Assembly: GCF_025024155.1 (NCBI RefSeq)
Contig: NW_026251748.1
Coordinates: 1-64,000 of the forward strand
Direction of reading: 5' to 3'
DNA length: 64,000 nt
Source: Gamsiella multidivaricata
Lineage: Eukaryota; Mortierellomycota; Mortierellomycetes; Mortierellales; Mortierellaceae
Below, piece after piece: positions 22,544-35,210 of this stretch; the first letter of the stretch is position 1; each line of letters begins with the position of its first letter. The notes beneath the pieces were generated by a model that did not search any database, was not told where the DNA came from, and saw nothing but the letters and a program-made list of their open reading frames with translations. The translations under genes and the position numbers were made by a program.

Positions 22544-25500
22544 CTACTTCTTGACAAGCACCAACGCTGTGCGGCATGGGATATATACCTGGATATAATT
22601 GTCCCTGTTGCCCCAAGGCTCCGGTGTCGAAAAGAATTGGCTGGTATTTTTGACGCGGTCATGACCACCGAAGCGGGACTCGTCCGTGTTGAGCGCAATC
22701 CTGTACTCGCCCGCATTCGGAACACCGATCCTGTAGTCCGTGAACGACTTTGTGGGGTGGAAGTTGAAGATGAAGACCGCACCCGCCCGATCGAACGCCA
22801 GCACCTTGTCACCCTCGTGCTTGAGCGACACGTATGCCTACAGAGGGAAAAAAATCGAGTGTTAGAAGAGTGGTTCATGTTGCATGTGTTCGTTCATTCG
22901 ATTGTCTATTCCAGTACTATCGTTTCCAACAAATATGTAATATGTACCTGGGGTGCACTCAACCAGCCGATCTTAGCCTCGGCGCTGTTCATGGCGGCAT
23001 CAAACTCGTTCAAGAACTTGTAACGCAGCAGCTGGTCGTCCACAACGTTCCATTGTCGACGAGCATAATGGAACGAAGAGTTGTTGCCCGCACGTGGGAA
23101 ATCCAACCATTCAGGGTGTCCGAATTCGTTGCCAATGAACGTCAAGTACCCCTCTCCACCAAGCGCGTGCGTCACCAGTCTAAGAGGCAAGGCGTGAAGG
23201 CATGTATCAGCAAGCTGCAATCAAGAGAACACTTTTCATCAAACTTGTTTTAGACGGAAAATACATATACCTGATCATCTTGTGCAGTGCAATTCCTCGG
23301 TCGATGACGGGCGTGAGCTCCGTCAGGACACTCATGTGCGTGTACATCTCCTTATCCATAAGCCAGAATGCGATCGTCTTGTCACCGACCAATGCCTGGT
23401 CGTGGGACTCGCAGTATGCAATCGAGGGTTCCTATGCGTGCCAATACATGCCAATACGCGCACGTTAGGACTAACATCGAAGAAGAATAGAGAAAAACCT
23501 CTCCTCTCAGTGCGTTGAAATAAATACCTTGTATCTTCTGTTTGTCAGCGTAAATGCAATGTTGCCGATATCCCACTCATCGTCCGATTTTTCTTTGAGT
23601 AATTTGATCCACATGTCGGGCACGGCCATCGACAGGCGGTAGTCAAAGCCGACACCTCCCTCTGACACAGGCCTGCACAGTGTTGGCATGCCAGAGACAT
23701 CTATCAAAAAGAGCCATGTTTAAGAGTCAACAACTGAGATGGTATAATACACAACCTCGAGCTTAGCAAGATATCCGCGTTCAAGTTATTCTCACCCTCT
23801 GCGATCGTAATGCATTGCGGGTACAACGTATGCAGCATGTCGTTCGCCAGCATCAAATAAACCACCGCCTCCAGATCAACCGTATCTCCAAAGTACTCAT
23901 GGTAATTGCCCGAGAACCCATAGCCGATGCCATGGTGTAGATACATCATACTAGTCACACCATCAAATCGGAATCCATCAAAGTGGTACTTCTCCATGTA
24001 GAATCTCAAGTTGCTCAGGAGGAATCGCATGGTCTCGTAGCTGTTATAGTTGAACAGACGCGAGTCCCAAAGCTCGTGTCGACCACGAGCGCCCTCGTGG
24101 AAATACTGATGGTCGCTTCCATCAAAGTTATTGAGACCATCCAGCACATTCTTGCAGGCGTGGGAATGCACGACATCAAGAAGCACAGTGATGCCCATAC
24201 CGTGAGCTGTATCGATCAGCTCCATCAATTCCTCCGGGGTACCTGTTTTTTTTTCCAAAGGTATAAGTAAATTGCATGTATTTAGTATCCGGAGAGCACT
24301 GACGATGGGTATCAACGACAGTACGTATGGAGGTTCGTTACCATAGCGGCTGCTGGCGGCAAAGAAGCTGGTGACCTGGTAGCCAAAGGAGGCATAGTAG
24401 GCATGCTCCATAATGGCCATCAACTGGATCGTGTTGTAGCCCAGTTTCTTGATCCTCGGGAGGACATTGGCCGTGAACTCCGTGAATTGGCCAACACGAC
24501 CCTCTGGCGTGGCAATTCCCACTAAGAAACGCATCATGAGATACAAGCAAAATTAGTACACAAGCGGAGTTTGCCTATCTTTCTAGTCTGTTGGTCAGTG
24601 CAACAAAAACATTCTAAACAGGGTACAATCACAACCCTAGCGCCCTCGTGTATTTAGTTCAGCCAACAAACGTCACTCCTTTTCGGTCCTTTCATGCGCT
24701 TACCATGCGCTTCATAGACCTTGAGGCTGGTGGGCTTGGGTGGAGACTTGTTCTTCCATTGATACTTTTTGGGTGGGTTCCAGAAAACGGCGTCATATGT
24801 CGGGGACACACTCAGATCCTGCGTGACACGCTGGATCCAGACCGGGAGACGATCGATGCGTGTTCCGTCGGGCTTGATCATGGTAATCTGTTTGGGGGGG
24901 AGTAAAACATCCGGGATAATGCAAACACGTTTAGCGACAAATTCAATAGATCGAAGGACCACAGTATTTTAAGATAAGGGTGGGAGTTTTTTTTTTTTTT
25001 TTGGGTACATGACGCTTTACCTTGACTTTGGAATTGTGCTTGATCGCAGGCGATCCGTCGGCCTTGTTGGGCAAGAAGATTTCATACACACCAAACTCGT
25101 TCCTCTTCATAGGATGGCTTGAGTTGTTCCAACCATCTGGAGGGAAAAGAAAAAACCTTTGTTAGGGAGGGGGGGAATCAAATCCATGTATATTCCATCT
25201 CGCTTATAAAAAAATCTCCCCACTTACTAAAGTCGCCAAAGAGGAAGGCTTCCACAGCATTCGGCGCCCATTCGCGGTAAGTGATTCCCTTCTTTGAGAT
25301 GGTAAATCCGAGGTTCTCATAACCCCTGCTGAACTTTTCGTACCCGCCGGCCTGGTCGATCTTGTCCTTCCAGTTCTTATAGAGGGCGTATCTGGATAAG
25401 ATTTTCCCATAAGCATCAAAAATGAGAATAGGATCGACAAATCCTTATCTCGAAGCATTCGCTACATGAATTAAAAAAAAAAAAAATATTGAGTACCTCT

Positions 25501-25627
25501 TTCTCAACCCCTCCGAATATGGCTCTAGCCAAGGATCGAGTTGAATGACACCAGTGCCGTCATGTTCCTGGAGGCCAGATTTGTTGACAGCCGTGAATTT
25601 AATGGCAGTTTTATCAGACGCGGTCAT
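22544..25627 (-). CDS. GLC3: Glycogen branching enzyme (1,4-alpha-glucan)
   Basis: Ten exons (minus) 25627-25497, 25391-25228, 25136-25021, 24887-24704, 24521-24342, 24242-23796, 23700-23528, 23431-23271, 23179-22948 and 22837-22544 give 693 aa (human GBE1 has 702). An N-terminal CBM48 module (~aa 60-150: [17 protein letters not shown]) precedes the GH13_8 barrel: [20 protein letters not shown] (Asp nucleophile), ITIAEDVSGMP (Glu acid/base) and [13 protein letters not shown]-terminal all-beta domain follows. It cleaves alpha-1,4 chains and re-joins them as alpha-1,6 branches in the cytosol during glycogen synthesis. No other glycogen gene is adjacent. Confidence 0.96.
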
Positions 25628-26204
25628 GGCGTGTGCGAATAACTTGGGGAATGAACGGAAGAAAAAAGGAATGAGAAAAGGAATGAATAGGAATGAAGAA
25701 AAAAGCGGATGGAGTAACTGGAGGGAAGAGGGACATTCGTCTCTTTTTTATATGCTGTAGATATGTTATCATCTAAACCACGCTATCTCCTCTGGTCCAT
25801 TTGTCGTCTTCGGTAGATAGCACCATGGCCCATGCTCAATGGATGGGTAGGAGGGATATGAATTGGTGACAATCTCCTTCCTTCCTTGACTTCACAACCG
25901 GACGTGTTTACATCCCAGCACCAAGGAGACTGAAGAGGGTTGTTCCACTGCATCTAGTTCATCGCCAACACATACAAAAAAGTGCCATCGTGCTCGTTAT
26001 GTTGTTATATTCATTTCTTATCTTTTGTTCATTTTCAATCAAAGTAATAAAAGTTGCTATTCACTACGAAATCAGGCAGCAACTGAGCCCAAAACTACCC
26101 TAGACTTGAAGATAACAACCCATGCATGAATAAAGACATGGTCCATGCTTCCTTTGCCTCCTCGGCTTGCTTTGTTTGCCCCAGACTATTCAAGCTACTG
26201 TGCT
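25628..26204. other. Intergenic region, GLC3 promoter
   Basis: These 577 bases hold the GLC3 promoter and the 3' end of the NBR1-like gene, both on the minus strand. A GGAATGAA-type purine-rich stretch (25650-25730) lies just upstream of the GLC3 start. No gene seen. Confidence 0.45.
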
Positions 26205-28910
26205 CTAGTCATCATCGCTCTCGATAACAACCACAAACTCATCCTCGTCGTCAGAAAAGAATCGATCCGTCGTCGTGATCCCATCGCTTCCTAGCTCCGT
26301 CTCTGTCTCTGTTCGGTCATCTGCATACTCGTCGTATCCATACATCGACAACGCCCTAGAACGGGTCGTGTACCGTTCAGATGTCATTGAAAGCTGATTC
26401 TCAGTCATCGATGTTGTCGTCGCTGTCTCCGCATGGTAACTATTTGCCATAGAGGGTGTCGTAGTCGCCGTAGCCGTCTCTGTGACCGTCGCTGTCACCA
26501 TATTATCAGCGATCTTGGGAAACGTAGCACTCGCATTGCTGCTCTCCTGATAGTCGACCGTAGGGAAGATCATGGCCGAGGAACTGACGGAATCTGAACC
26601 ACTCTCGGAGGCCTCCTCAACAAGGATGTCGCACCACACACGCTGACCAAAAGGCTCACCTGTGGGTGCAACTAGGCGCCAGTACGAAATGTAGCGGCCT
26701 GGGGACGCTGGTGCCTTCAGATCTGCAGTAACACAGACCGACTCACCAACAGTCGCCAGCGGAATCTTGAAACATGGGGTCTTAGCATGCATGTCAACAT
26801 CCGTAAACATGCGGTCGCCACCTACGAATTGAACCACCGTGTCCTTGGGCCAATCGCAGGAGCCAGAGTTAGACATTTCCCAGATCTTCAGAAACTGAGA
26901 GCCTGCCTGGATCATTGTGCCATCGTGTAGGTTGATGTCCTTGACAAATATGGCTTTGCATGCCGGATCTTTCGCGTAAGCTCCGGGCATGGTATCAGCA
27001 ATGGCAGCTGGCACCATGGCGCTATGAGAAAGACAGAAAAAAAACAGTGTTAGAACCAATATGTTGCTCAAGAGTTTCCATCAAATATGTGGATTCGTAC
27101 ATTGTTTCGACTGGTGGCGAGAGAGGAACGAGGACATCAGGCACCACTGCTGGTACTATTTCTGTCACACTGGACGAGGCTAGTGCTAGTGGCGGCGCTG
27201 CCACACTGGATGATGCCTCTGCAGCAGAGAGTTGGTTCGGGGCAGAAGTGGATGTGGCACTGATAGGACAGCGTTTATTCGTAGCCTGGGAATGGTAGCA
27301 AACATCTGCTCCCCATCCCTTCTTGTACATTATAGGCAGGAGGGGATGCACTCTTCCCATGCGCTCGCTGATGGGCGTCCGAATTTTGATAAAGAGATGA
27401 TGAGGATCGTGCACAGGGACTGGTGAAGCCTCGCAGTTGCCACAGAGATCATAGTCAGGGCAGTTTCCACACTATGGAAGTAAACACTCGCGTTAGCTTA
27501 TATTTTCGGCAAATGGTGATCGCGCTGGACAGCCTTTCGATTGCCGTACCTTGTATCGGACGCCGCATATATCGCTATTGCATGCATCGCATACAACGTC
27601 GAAATGATGGGTCTTGTCAAGGTTAATCTTCACCTGGCCCGGGTAGGTTATTGGCGCAAAACTGTGGCCCTTGTGATGGAGTTGTGCCAACGGAAGACAT
27701 TCTTGGCACAAGTCATAGTCTGGGCACACGAAGCATTTGTAGCGGGTACCGCAAATGATCACTGTGCACAGGTCGCATGTGGCCGAATGTCTCACGCTGC
27801 GGGACGACGACTGCGAGGATGAACCGGTCGAAAAGTTTCCTTCCACCGCAATGCGGGGTCGCGTATTCTCGATAGGCTTCGTGAGCGCGTAGAAGACATG
27901 ATCAGGACGATGTTTCTCTGCTGCAAAAATCAGACAACTATGGCAAAGGTCATAATTGTCGCAGCTCTGGCACTTGTGCCGTATTCCCTTGATCATGTTC
28001 AAGCAGAGATCACAAAAGACGTTCCTATGGATCACTGTTACAAAACAGACAAAATATCAGCATCCGATGTACAGATGAACTTGTGTGGCAAAGCCTTGGT
28101 TGTAAGAAGATTTAATCACCTTCGCCTTGCGTCGTCGAGTTGGTATCCTTTTTGCAAGCGCTTTTCTTGGACGACTTTTTGACTGTAACGGGCTTGCAGA
28201 ATCCCTTTTTGGCACAAGATTCGGCCTTTTTGTGATTACTCTCCTGACAAGCAGCCTTTTGAGCGCTGCTCTCTGAGATCTTTTCAGACAGGATCACCGT
28301 CGAGGAGCACGTGGACATGTAGCGGGGTGGTACGGGAGCAGTATCCTTGATAGGACGAGTAAGGGGAGCAACGATCTGAGGATCTATAGCACACGGTGTT
28401 GTGTATTTGGCATTGGGAAGATGTAAGTCCAACCATCCTGGGTTGCAAAGCATCAAAACCAAGTCACAGTCGATCATTACCTTCATTGGGCTGGACACTC
28501 AGACGGATAACGACCATCGAGGCATTTGGTGGCACAAGGTCGCACGAACTGAGAACTGCGGCGAAGACATCGGCGTCGTCTTGGATGCGTCCCTGGGCCC
28601 CAGTTTGGTCCTCGAAGATGATAGTCAGCTTTTGTTGGTTGAACAACGCACAGAGCTATGAAGGAGCAAAAGAACAGCGAGTGTGCGTAAGTGCGTCTGT
28701 GTATGCAGTACGTGCCCAAAAGTGCCCATGGGTCTTGGCAAACAATCTCCTTCCCCAATAAGGATTTTTTTAAAATTCCCTTTTTACCTTGGAGTGAAGG
28801 GTCTCAAAGCTGAATATGGATCCATTCTGCTGAATATTGGTGCGGTCGAGGTTGGCGAGGGTGAATCGCCTATGCTCGCCTGCCAATGTCGCCTTGACAA
28901 TACACAGCAT
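26205..28910 (-). CDS. NBR1: NBR1-like selective autophagy receptor (PB1, 3x ZZ, FW)
   Basis: Exons (minus) 28910-28788, 28655-28481, 28437-28120, 28034-27550, 27471-27101 and 27021-26205 give 762 aa. Residues 1-~97 fit a PB1 fold (MLCIVKATLAGEHRRF, basic Lys near 6; LTIIFEDQTG). A Lys/Cys-rich linker leads to three ZZ zinc fingers (~211-253, 291-333, 355-395), each with CxxC...CxxC...YDLCxxC. The FW/NBR1 domain (~505-615) has FLKIWEMSNSGSCDWPKDT and YISYWRL.PTGEPFGQRVW. The end is DDEDEFVVVIESDDD, an acidic core fitting an Atg8-interacting motif (F-V-V-V). NBR1 proteins carry cargo to Atg8 membranes; S. pombe Nbr1 carries vacuolar hydrolases. PB1 is the least certain domain. Confidence 0.88.
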
Positions 28911-28913
28911 TAC

Positions 28914-28943
28914 CTGAGTGAATGAGTGAGTGAGTGAGTGAGT
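28914..28943. repeat. GAGT/TGAG tetranucleotide microsatellite
   Basis: About six copies of TGAG with one interruption sit directly beside the NBR1-like start codon, in its leader or promoter. The run is too short and not at a contig end, so it is not telomeric. Confidence 0.75.
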
Positions 28944-29985
28944 ATGGGGATGTGCGGGGGGGCTGTGTCTCCCTTTTTCTTCTTTTGAGGTTTGTGTTCA
29001 AGGGGTAAGAGGTTCAGGCGTGAGAGCGGGATGGAGAAAGAGAATGGGATGTGGATGAAGACGAGAAAAGGAGAGGGATGGGAAGTAATGCAGCAGACAA
29101 GGCATCAGCAAGAAGGAGGCATACCACATCACATGATGCTCCCTTACGCCACGTTTCACCCCCAGACCGTGTGTGTGCTGAACATTTACATAGACTGATG
29201 CGCAGGAGACATGCTTGAAAGCGGTAGGAGCACGTTCAGCCAGGCAGGCCTACGCGTCAACTACTCTTTGCATAGGAGACCAAATCTAACCTACATGTTA
29301 CAGTGCACAGTCCCCATGCACACGCACCAACTCGTTTCAAAAAAAAAAAAGAGCCTGTAGAAGATCGATGTTTCTTTGGATCCTTGGTAAATCGACTTGA
29401 GGCCAGTACGGAGGAATACCTCATTCAACGCACCATGTCTCCTCCTTCAGAGTGGACTATGAATTACATAGTCTGCGTACGTAGGCTTGCCTCTGTAATG
29501 TATGAGCAGATGACCAGAAGATACGGTGGCGATGCAGTGCTTGGATCGCGTACTCGTGCCCATCGTACTCAGTGTTTTTCTCCGAAAGCAACCGTGAACT
29601 AAACTCAACCCCAATCTCTTTCCGCGAAGGGGAGGGTATGTAGGTTGAGACAGAGGGCAGGTATAGATACCAATAGATCCATTCTGGAACAAATATACTC
29701 GCATTCATGTAATATACATGTGCATGAGATTTGGAAAAAGGACCGCCAGCCCTGTTCTCTCGTAAACTGGTTGTTGAGGTGGTAGAGGAGCAACTGAGTC
29801 GTGTGGTGAGGACAGACAAGGAGCCAAAGAAACAAAGGAAGGTGCAGTAACCGATACTCATATGAGAGTATATGGTGGCAATAGTAATGTATGCATCGCC
29901 ACCCACCTCCATCGAAGGTGAATGGATGGTTGTTTTCTATTTTTATGGGTTTCTCTCTAAAATAAAACAAATGCTGTACCTCTGC

Positions 29986-30430
29986 TGCAACTCCCTCTCG
30001 CCTTCTTTCTTCCTCTTATTCCTCTCTCTCGCACACTTCCTCGTCTTTCTCTTCCTCACCCTCACCCTCTCTCTCGCCCTCTCTCTCCCTCACCCTCTCT
30101 CTCTTTTTTTTCATTAACGTCCACTCTCATTGCATTGCAAGCAATCTCCCTCTCTCTCTTTCTCTTTCTCTCACTCTCATTCGCTCCGTCTCTGCGTCAT
30201 TGTATGTATGCGTATAAATCTATATATATTTTTGGTTGAGATTGACACCCTGTTTAAGAATAATATACACCACATTTGTGTCAATTGACATTTCGATCCC
30301 CTTGAACACCTTTTTTTATCACTTTTTTTTTGGCGTATCGATCTTATCTCTCTCTCTTTCTCTCTTTTCCCCTCCCTCTCTCATCTTATCGCCTGGTCCA
30401 TGCCCGCATCGTTTACACCGTCTTTGGTCG
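29986..30430 (+). promoter_or_regulatory. CT-rich promoter/leader of SKT5
   Basis: Runs of CTCTCT, CCCTCT and TTTCTC dominate from 29986 to 30180 and again from 30340 to 30400, on the sense strand before the SKT5 ATG at 30537. CT-blocks of this kind mark start regions of strongly expressed genes in filamentous fungi; that link is general knowledge, not tested here. Confidence 0.45.
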
Positions 30431-30536
30431 ACGCCCTTCTCAGCAACTCCGCCGATACAGCTGCTACAGCTCACTTCTAAGCCAACAAGACAAGCATCCA
30501 AGCATCCAAGCGCTCAAAAGAAACCACCTCAGTCAA

Positions 30537-31420
30537 ATGTCCTCGACTCATCACTCGCCGCCGTCTGCGTCCTCAGGGCTGCTTGCAGGGAGCAATCCTT
30601 ATCCTCATCTGCCTCCACGGCCTATGGCTCAGATCCAGCAGCAACAATATCGAATGGCTTCGTGCCCATCATTTTCTCAGCAGACCATGCAGCCGCAGCC
30701 GCAGCAAGTGCCGCAACAGGAACAACAACATGAAGGAAACATCCGCCTTGTGAATACTCCTCCTCTCGCTGCTGCTCCCTTTCCTTCTGCAAATAACTAT
30801 CAGCAGTCGCCAATGTCGATCGAGCAGGAGATAAAGGGTCTGAGTATCAGTACCAATCCCAATGGATATCCTCATCAACAGCAGTACAAGCCCGTCTCCA
30901 AGCAGCTGCCTCCTCTGCCTGGTGCCTCCCAAAGTCCGAATCAAGTCAGTAATGGTGCCAGTAGCTATGGCAGCAGCAGTCTACAAGAACCAACACCGCA
31001 ACATCTGGTTCTACCCCATCTCACAGGCCAGAGCTCCTTTTCGGACGGACTTGGATCTTTCCTCTCTGGCGAGGACCTTTTCCAGCCCCCTCCTCCTAAT
31101 CCTAATCCTCATCCTCATCCTCAACCTCTTCCACAAACCAACGCAACATTCAGCTTACAGCCAGTTCCTACGACGATACAACATGCACTTTCCGCGGCGA
31201 CGAATACCAGACCCATGTCTCCTCCTCCTTCAGCATCGATCGTCGCTCCTGTCCCTCCGCTGTCAAATCCTTACAGCGGTGCATCCGGATCCTCATTGTT
31301 GTTATCACCTACCTTAGGTGCTCCTCCCGCCTCTTTGGCTATGGGCATGCCTGGTCACGCAATGGCGCCTTCATCATCACAGGCACAGTTTTACGTCGGT
31401 TACAGTCAGGAACAGCTGCC

Positions 31421-31475
<55 letters not shown>

Positions 31476-34181
31476 GCATATGTCCCGCAAACAGTATATA
31501 CATCCCAAACGAGCTATATCCCGCAGGCAAGCTATACCCCACAGACGAGCTATGCACCTCAGGCGAGTTATGCTCCCCAAACGAACTATGTGCCTCAGTC
31601 GATGTATGTGCCTCAGTCAAAGTACACGCCTCAGTCAAAGTCCCAGCAGCAGCAGACTCCTCCTCAGCAGACTCCTCAGCAGACTCCTCAGCAATTACCC
31701 CAGCAGCACCACCAACAACAACAACAAGAACAAGAACAAAAACAAGGACAAGGACAAGGACAACAGTATCAGCAGCCATATCATCCACCACCAGCATCCA
31801 GGCATCAAAGCTATCCACCTCCTCCGCCGGTTGTGAACAGGGGTGAGCTGCAGAGTCCGTCGAGTATTGTGCCTGCTCTCGGAATTTCCTCCCCTGTTCA
31901 GTCTGCCAACGGCGCGTATGGAAACAACTTCAATGCAATTTCGCCGCCATTTGTGCCGACAGGTGGAGTTCGAGCCCCCTCGCCCTCGGTATTCACGATG
32001 GGCGATCGTGCGTCGTCTCCCTCTCGAACATCGTCCTCTTCGGACGAAAATCGTGCCCATCATGGTCAGCATCTGCGGGCGGCATCGATGGGGCAGGCTG
32101 GACTCGGATCGGGCAGGGCCACGCCATCACCACTTAACACCACTAGTGGTAACGACATCCTCAGACCCCTCCCGACGAAATCAGAGGACTGGGGTGCACT
32201 CCTGGATACACCTGCGACCCCCACTCATTCCTATCCCGGTGAGCGCTTTCCGAACCCAGGACAGTTCATGATGGAATCCTTTGGGTACACAGATTCGCCC
32301 GCAGAGGAGACAACTCCTTCGGGCGACTACTTACAACACCAAAAGTCGTTTTCGTATGGCCAGCAGCCTGGACCTAGACCGCATGCGCAGACGGACCCAT
32401 CTCCCATACAGCACCGCCCTGTCTATCACCACCAGCAACATAACTCGACGTCAAGCGTGCCCATGGCATACACAGGTACGTTGTGCAGAGTATCTTGTCA
32501 CATGCGCGAGAGCACTTTTCTTGTGAGATGAGGCACAAGAATGAACATTAAATTCAATGGGCTGTTGGACTAAATCCATATGTCTAAATATTGTCATTTA
32601 GGAAACATGGGTCCAGGCGACTCTGGAATGTCCAACAACGGTTTCAACAATATGAGTATGGATGTGCCAGGCAACCGGCAGATGCATCGCAAGTCATGGT
32701 CTCCCAACACCCCGGAGTCACTCGATGGCAGCTTGCCTATGATTATGAACACTAACAACTCATACGGATACCGCACGCCTCCTCGCCGTCCTGACGGTAG
32801 CCCTGGGCCCGGTCTTCGTTCTAATTCTCATTCCAAGCAAAACTCTGTCGCGACCTCGATCTCACTATTGAACGATGCAGCCATGGTGGCTAAATACCGT
32901 GATGCCGCTATTAAGACCAACGATACAACATTGCAGCTGTCGTACGCAAAGTACTTACTGGATATTGGAGAGCCTTCAGAGATGTTTTCAGCAGAGCCGT
33001 CTTCATCGTCATTGGGGACATCCAATGCATCTGCGTCACCAGGATCATCGTCTGCGTTATCATCGAGCTCCACGTCCGCACCAGAGGGATCAGAAAGCAT
33101 GGGAATGCGCCAATTGACCCAAGAAGCTATTTACTGGGTCGATCGACTGGCTAAGGAAGGTCAGCCAGAGGCTCAATACATTCGTGGGACATGGTACGAG
33201 GATGGTCTGTATGGCACAAAGAAAAGCGCAGACAAGGCCCTGCGGTACTACCAATCAGCATCCAAGGGTGACTATTCTCCTGCTCATTACAAGGTCGCGT
33301 GCTTTTGTGAAAAGAGAAAGGACAATAACAAGGCCATCGTCCTCTACAAGAAGGCCGCAACACAGAATGATGTTCCTGCGAACCACGTAAGTGGCATGGC
33401 GAAGTGAACGGACACTTCGTAATAGTATCTATGAGTAATGACCCCTAACAGACTGTGTTCTCTTTTTATTTTACTCTCTCATTAGCGCCTGGCTATGGTC
33501 TACTTGTATGGCGATCTCGGTCAGAGCAAGAACATGAAGACAGGACTCCAATATTTGAAGCGTGCTGCTTCGTCTGCGACAGAAGACTCGCCCTTATCCC
33601 CCTACGTCCTCGGCCTAATCCTAGCTCGTGAATACACTGAGCTCAACATTCCCGACGATATTGCTTTTCCCGATGATGGTGAGGCACTGGAATGGTTCAA
33701 GAAGTCGGCCGAGTTAGAGTACGGCCCTGCAAACTACAAGCTGGGCTATTGTTACGAGTACGGGACCCTGGGCTGCAAAGTCGACCCTTTCCTCTCGATT
33801 CAGCACTACGAGCGTGCCGTAATTGCGGGCGATGGCAAAGGTGAGGCGGAGATGGCACTCAGTGGATGGTATCTCAGTGGAGCAGAGAACTGCTTCGAGG
33901 CCGACGATTCGCTTGCGTTCCAGTATGCGGCCAAGGCGGCAGACAAGCAGCTTCCCAAGGCGCAATATGCGATGGGATATTACTATGAGGTCGGCATCTC
34001 GGTCCCTATCGATATGACGAAGGCGATGGAATTTTATAAGTTGGCAGCGGCGAACGGCAATAAGGAGGCACAGACAAGGTTGTCGGATAGGGCCAAGTTC
34101 GATAAGAATGGACACAAGAACAGCATTCGGCGGATCAATCAGGGACGCAATGCGAAAGATGCGAATTGCACAATCATGTAG
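30537..34181 (+). CDS. SKT5: Chitin synthase activator Skt5/Chs4-like (Sel1 repeats, CaaX)
   Basis: Exons 30537-32475, 32602-33386 and 33486-34181 give 1139 aa. The first ~750 residues are disordered, Pro/Gln/Ser-rich, with a polyQ run and a Tyr/Pro/Gln tandem array (SY.PQ and similar units, ~aa 320-365). From ~aa 820 come about seven Sel1 (TPR-like) repeats (for example AQYIRGTWYEDGLYGTKKSA, ANYKLGYCYEYGTLGC, AQYAMGYYYEVG). The protein ends CTIM, a CaaX farnesylation signal as in yeast Skt5/Chs4, which recruits and activates chitin synthase III at the membrane of bud neck and septum. The frame is open upstream to 30330, but 30537 is the first ATG. Confidence 0.88.
31418..31475 (+). repeat. 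CAACAG microsatellite (polyQ) in SKT5
   Basis: A run of CAACAG hexamers encodes about 18 consecutive Gln in the disordered half of Skt5, followed by the Tyr/Pro/Gln array. Mixed CAA/CAG codons suggest some selection on the protein, since pure CAG runs mutate faster. Confidence 0.85.
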
Positions 34182-34211
34182 ATGCACACCACAGCTTGTG
34201 CGATGCACATC

Positions 34212-35122
34212 CCATGTATAGACCCACCAACGATAGTTAGATTATATGTGACAAAAAACACTCGCCCAATACCAATGTTATCCCCTTAGCTCCGCAATCT
34301 CACTGAGGACTCCGTTGAGTTCAGATAGCAGGGCTTTACAGCGCGTTTCCATCGGTTGTTTTGAGGGATCACCATCGCTACAAAGCTTTATCATTTCTTT
34401 TTCATCACCCCTGGATCTCACTGCTGAATCGACTTTTTGCAGCCTTGGATACTGTGGAAAATAGCTTCGAGGACTGTTAAGCAAGTATATAAGTGGTTAT
34501 TCAGGCATTTTACGGACAACGACAGGTTTTGTGTAGCAATCAGACAATGGGTGGTGGGTTTACACATTGGCATAGAGACAAAGGAACAGCTGCTGCGGAT
34601 GAAGATGATTATCGGCTTCAAGTGACCAAGGCACTCTCCACATCAATAGAGGACGGATACTGAAGCAACAAACGTCCTAGGTTAAAGGCTGTTCGTGTTG
34701 CCTCCTAGCCATCCCACGCGAAGGCGTTACGGGCTCGAATCAAGAAGTTGCAAGATCTTCGCCCTACCGACAGTACGCACATTCGTATTAGCAAGCACAA
34801 ACAGACCAAAGGGAGAAAGCTGACAAAAGAGGGGCGTCGAGTCATTCTATATTGTTAAGAGTGTTGCAAAGCAGGGAGAGAAAGTGGCAAAGCTGCTTCG
34901 ATAGCCGGCCCTATGGAACAATGCTAGAGATGTTGTACTGAACAGAAAAATTGAAACTACTAGCATTCAAGACACACATCTCCCTTACTTGAACCTATTG
35001 CACCTTAACTGTGTTTTCTTCGTTGGACTGGCTGACAGTGGAAAGAGGATGGTTATTTTGAACGGTCCATCCCTTTGTTAGCATCTCTCGGTTCAGAAGA
35101 TAACGCGACGGAGACAGAAGAC
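34212..35122 (+). repeat. Left arm of 0.91-kb inverted repeat
   Basis: This block is repeated in opposite orientation at 45696-46607. Every stretch I compared by eye was identical except single bases near the outer edge (GACCCACC against GATCCACC). It begins 31 bases after the SKT5 stop codon, so the SKT5 3' UTR should run into it. Both copies carry the same short frames (62-68 codons) on both strands, none with a known domain. I found no terminal inverted repeats, long terminal repeat or intact transposase. A patch near 34740-34855 reads KGRKLTKEGRRVIL, which recalls a helix-turn-helix of Tc1-type transposases, but only weakly. Confidence 0.92.
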
Positions 35123-35210
35123 ACGCCAAAGTGATTGTTCCGCAGGGTCTATTCTGCGCGCATGAATAAAAGATTTGACGCGAGCTGGCCTCAATCATAG
35201 ACGGACATAC

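Larger units (their letters stand above)
28911..30536. promoter_or_regulatory. Divergent promoter region, NBR1-like and SKT5
   Basis: The 1.6 kb between two divergent starts shows no supported gene. It holds a short TGAG microsatellite next to the NBR1 start and a long CT-rich leader before SKT5. The open frames at 29303-29602 and 29457-29912 overlap on opposite strands and show no domain. Confidence 0.5.

Noticed and set aside
28914..28943. TGAG repeat as telomere-like sequence
   Set aside because: Only about six units, interstitial and directly beside a gene start; a plain microsatellite.
30330..30536. Upstream in-frame extension of SKT5
   Set aside because: Open frame but no ATG; it begins inside the CT-rich leader, and the first ATG at 30537 gives a normal start.
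31339..31818. Minus-strand ORF with VAVAVA and VLVLVF runs
   Set aside because: Shadow of the CAACAG and Lys/Gln-rich codon runs of SKT5; no membrane-protein logic beyond the repeat.
34437..34625. Identical 62-68-aa ORFs in both repeat arms, considered as a duplicated small gene
   Set aside because: Their exact identity only reflects the DNA repeat; the frames overlap on opposite strands and show no coding bias or domain.
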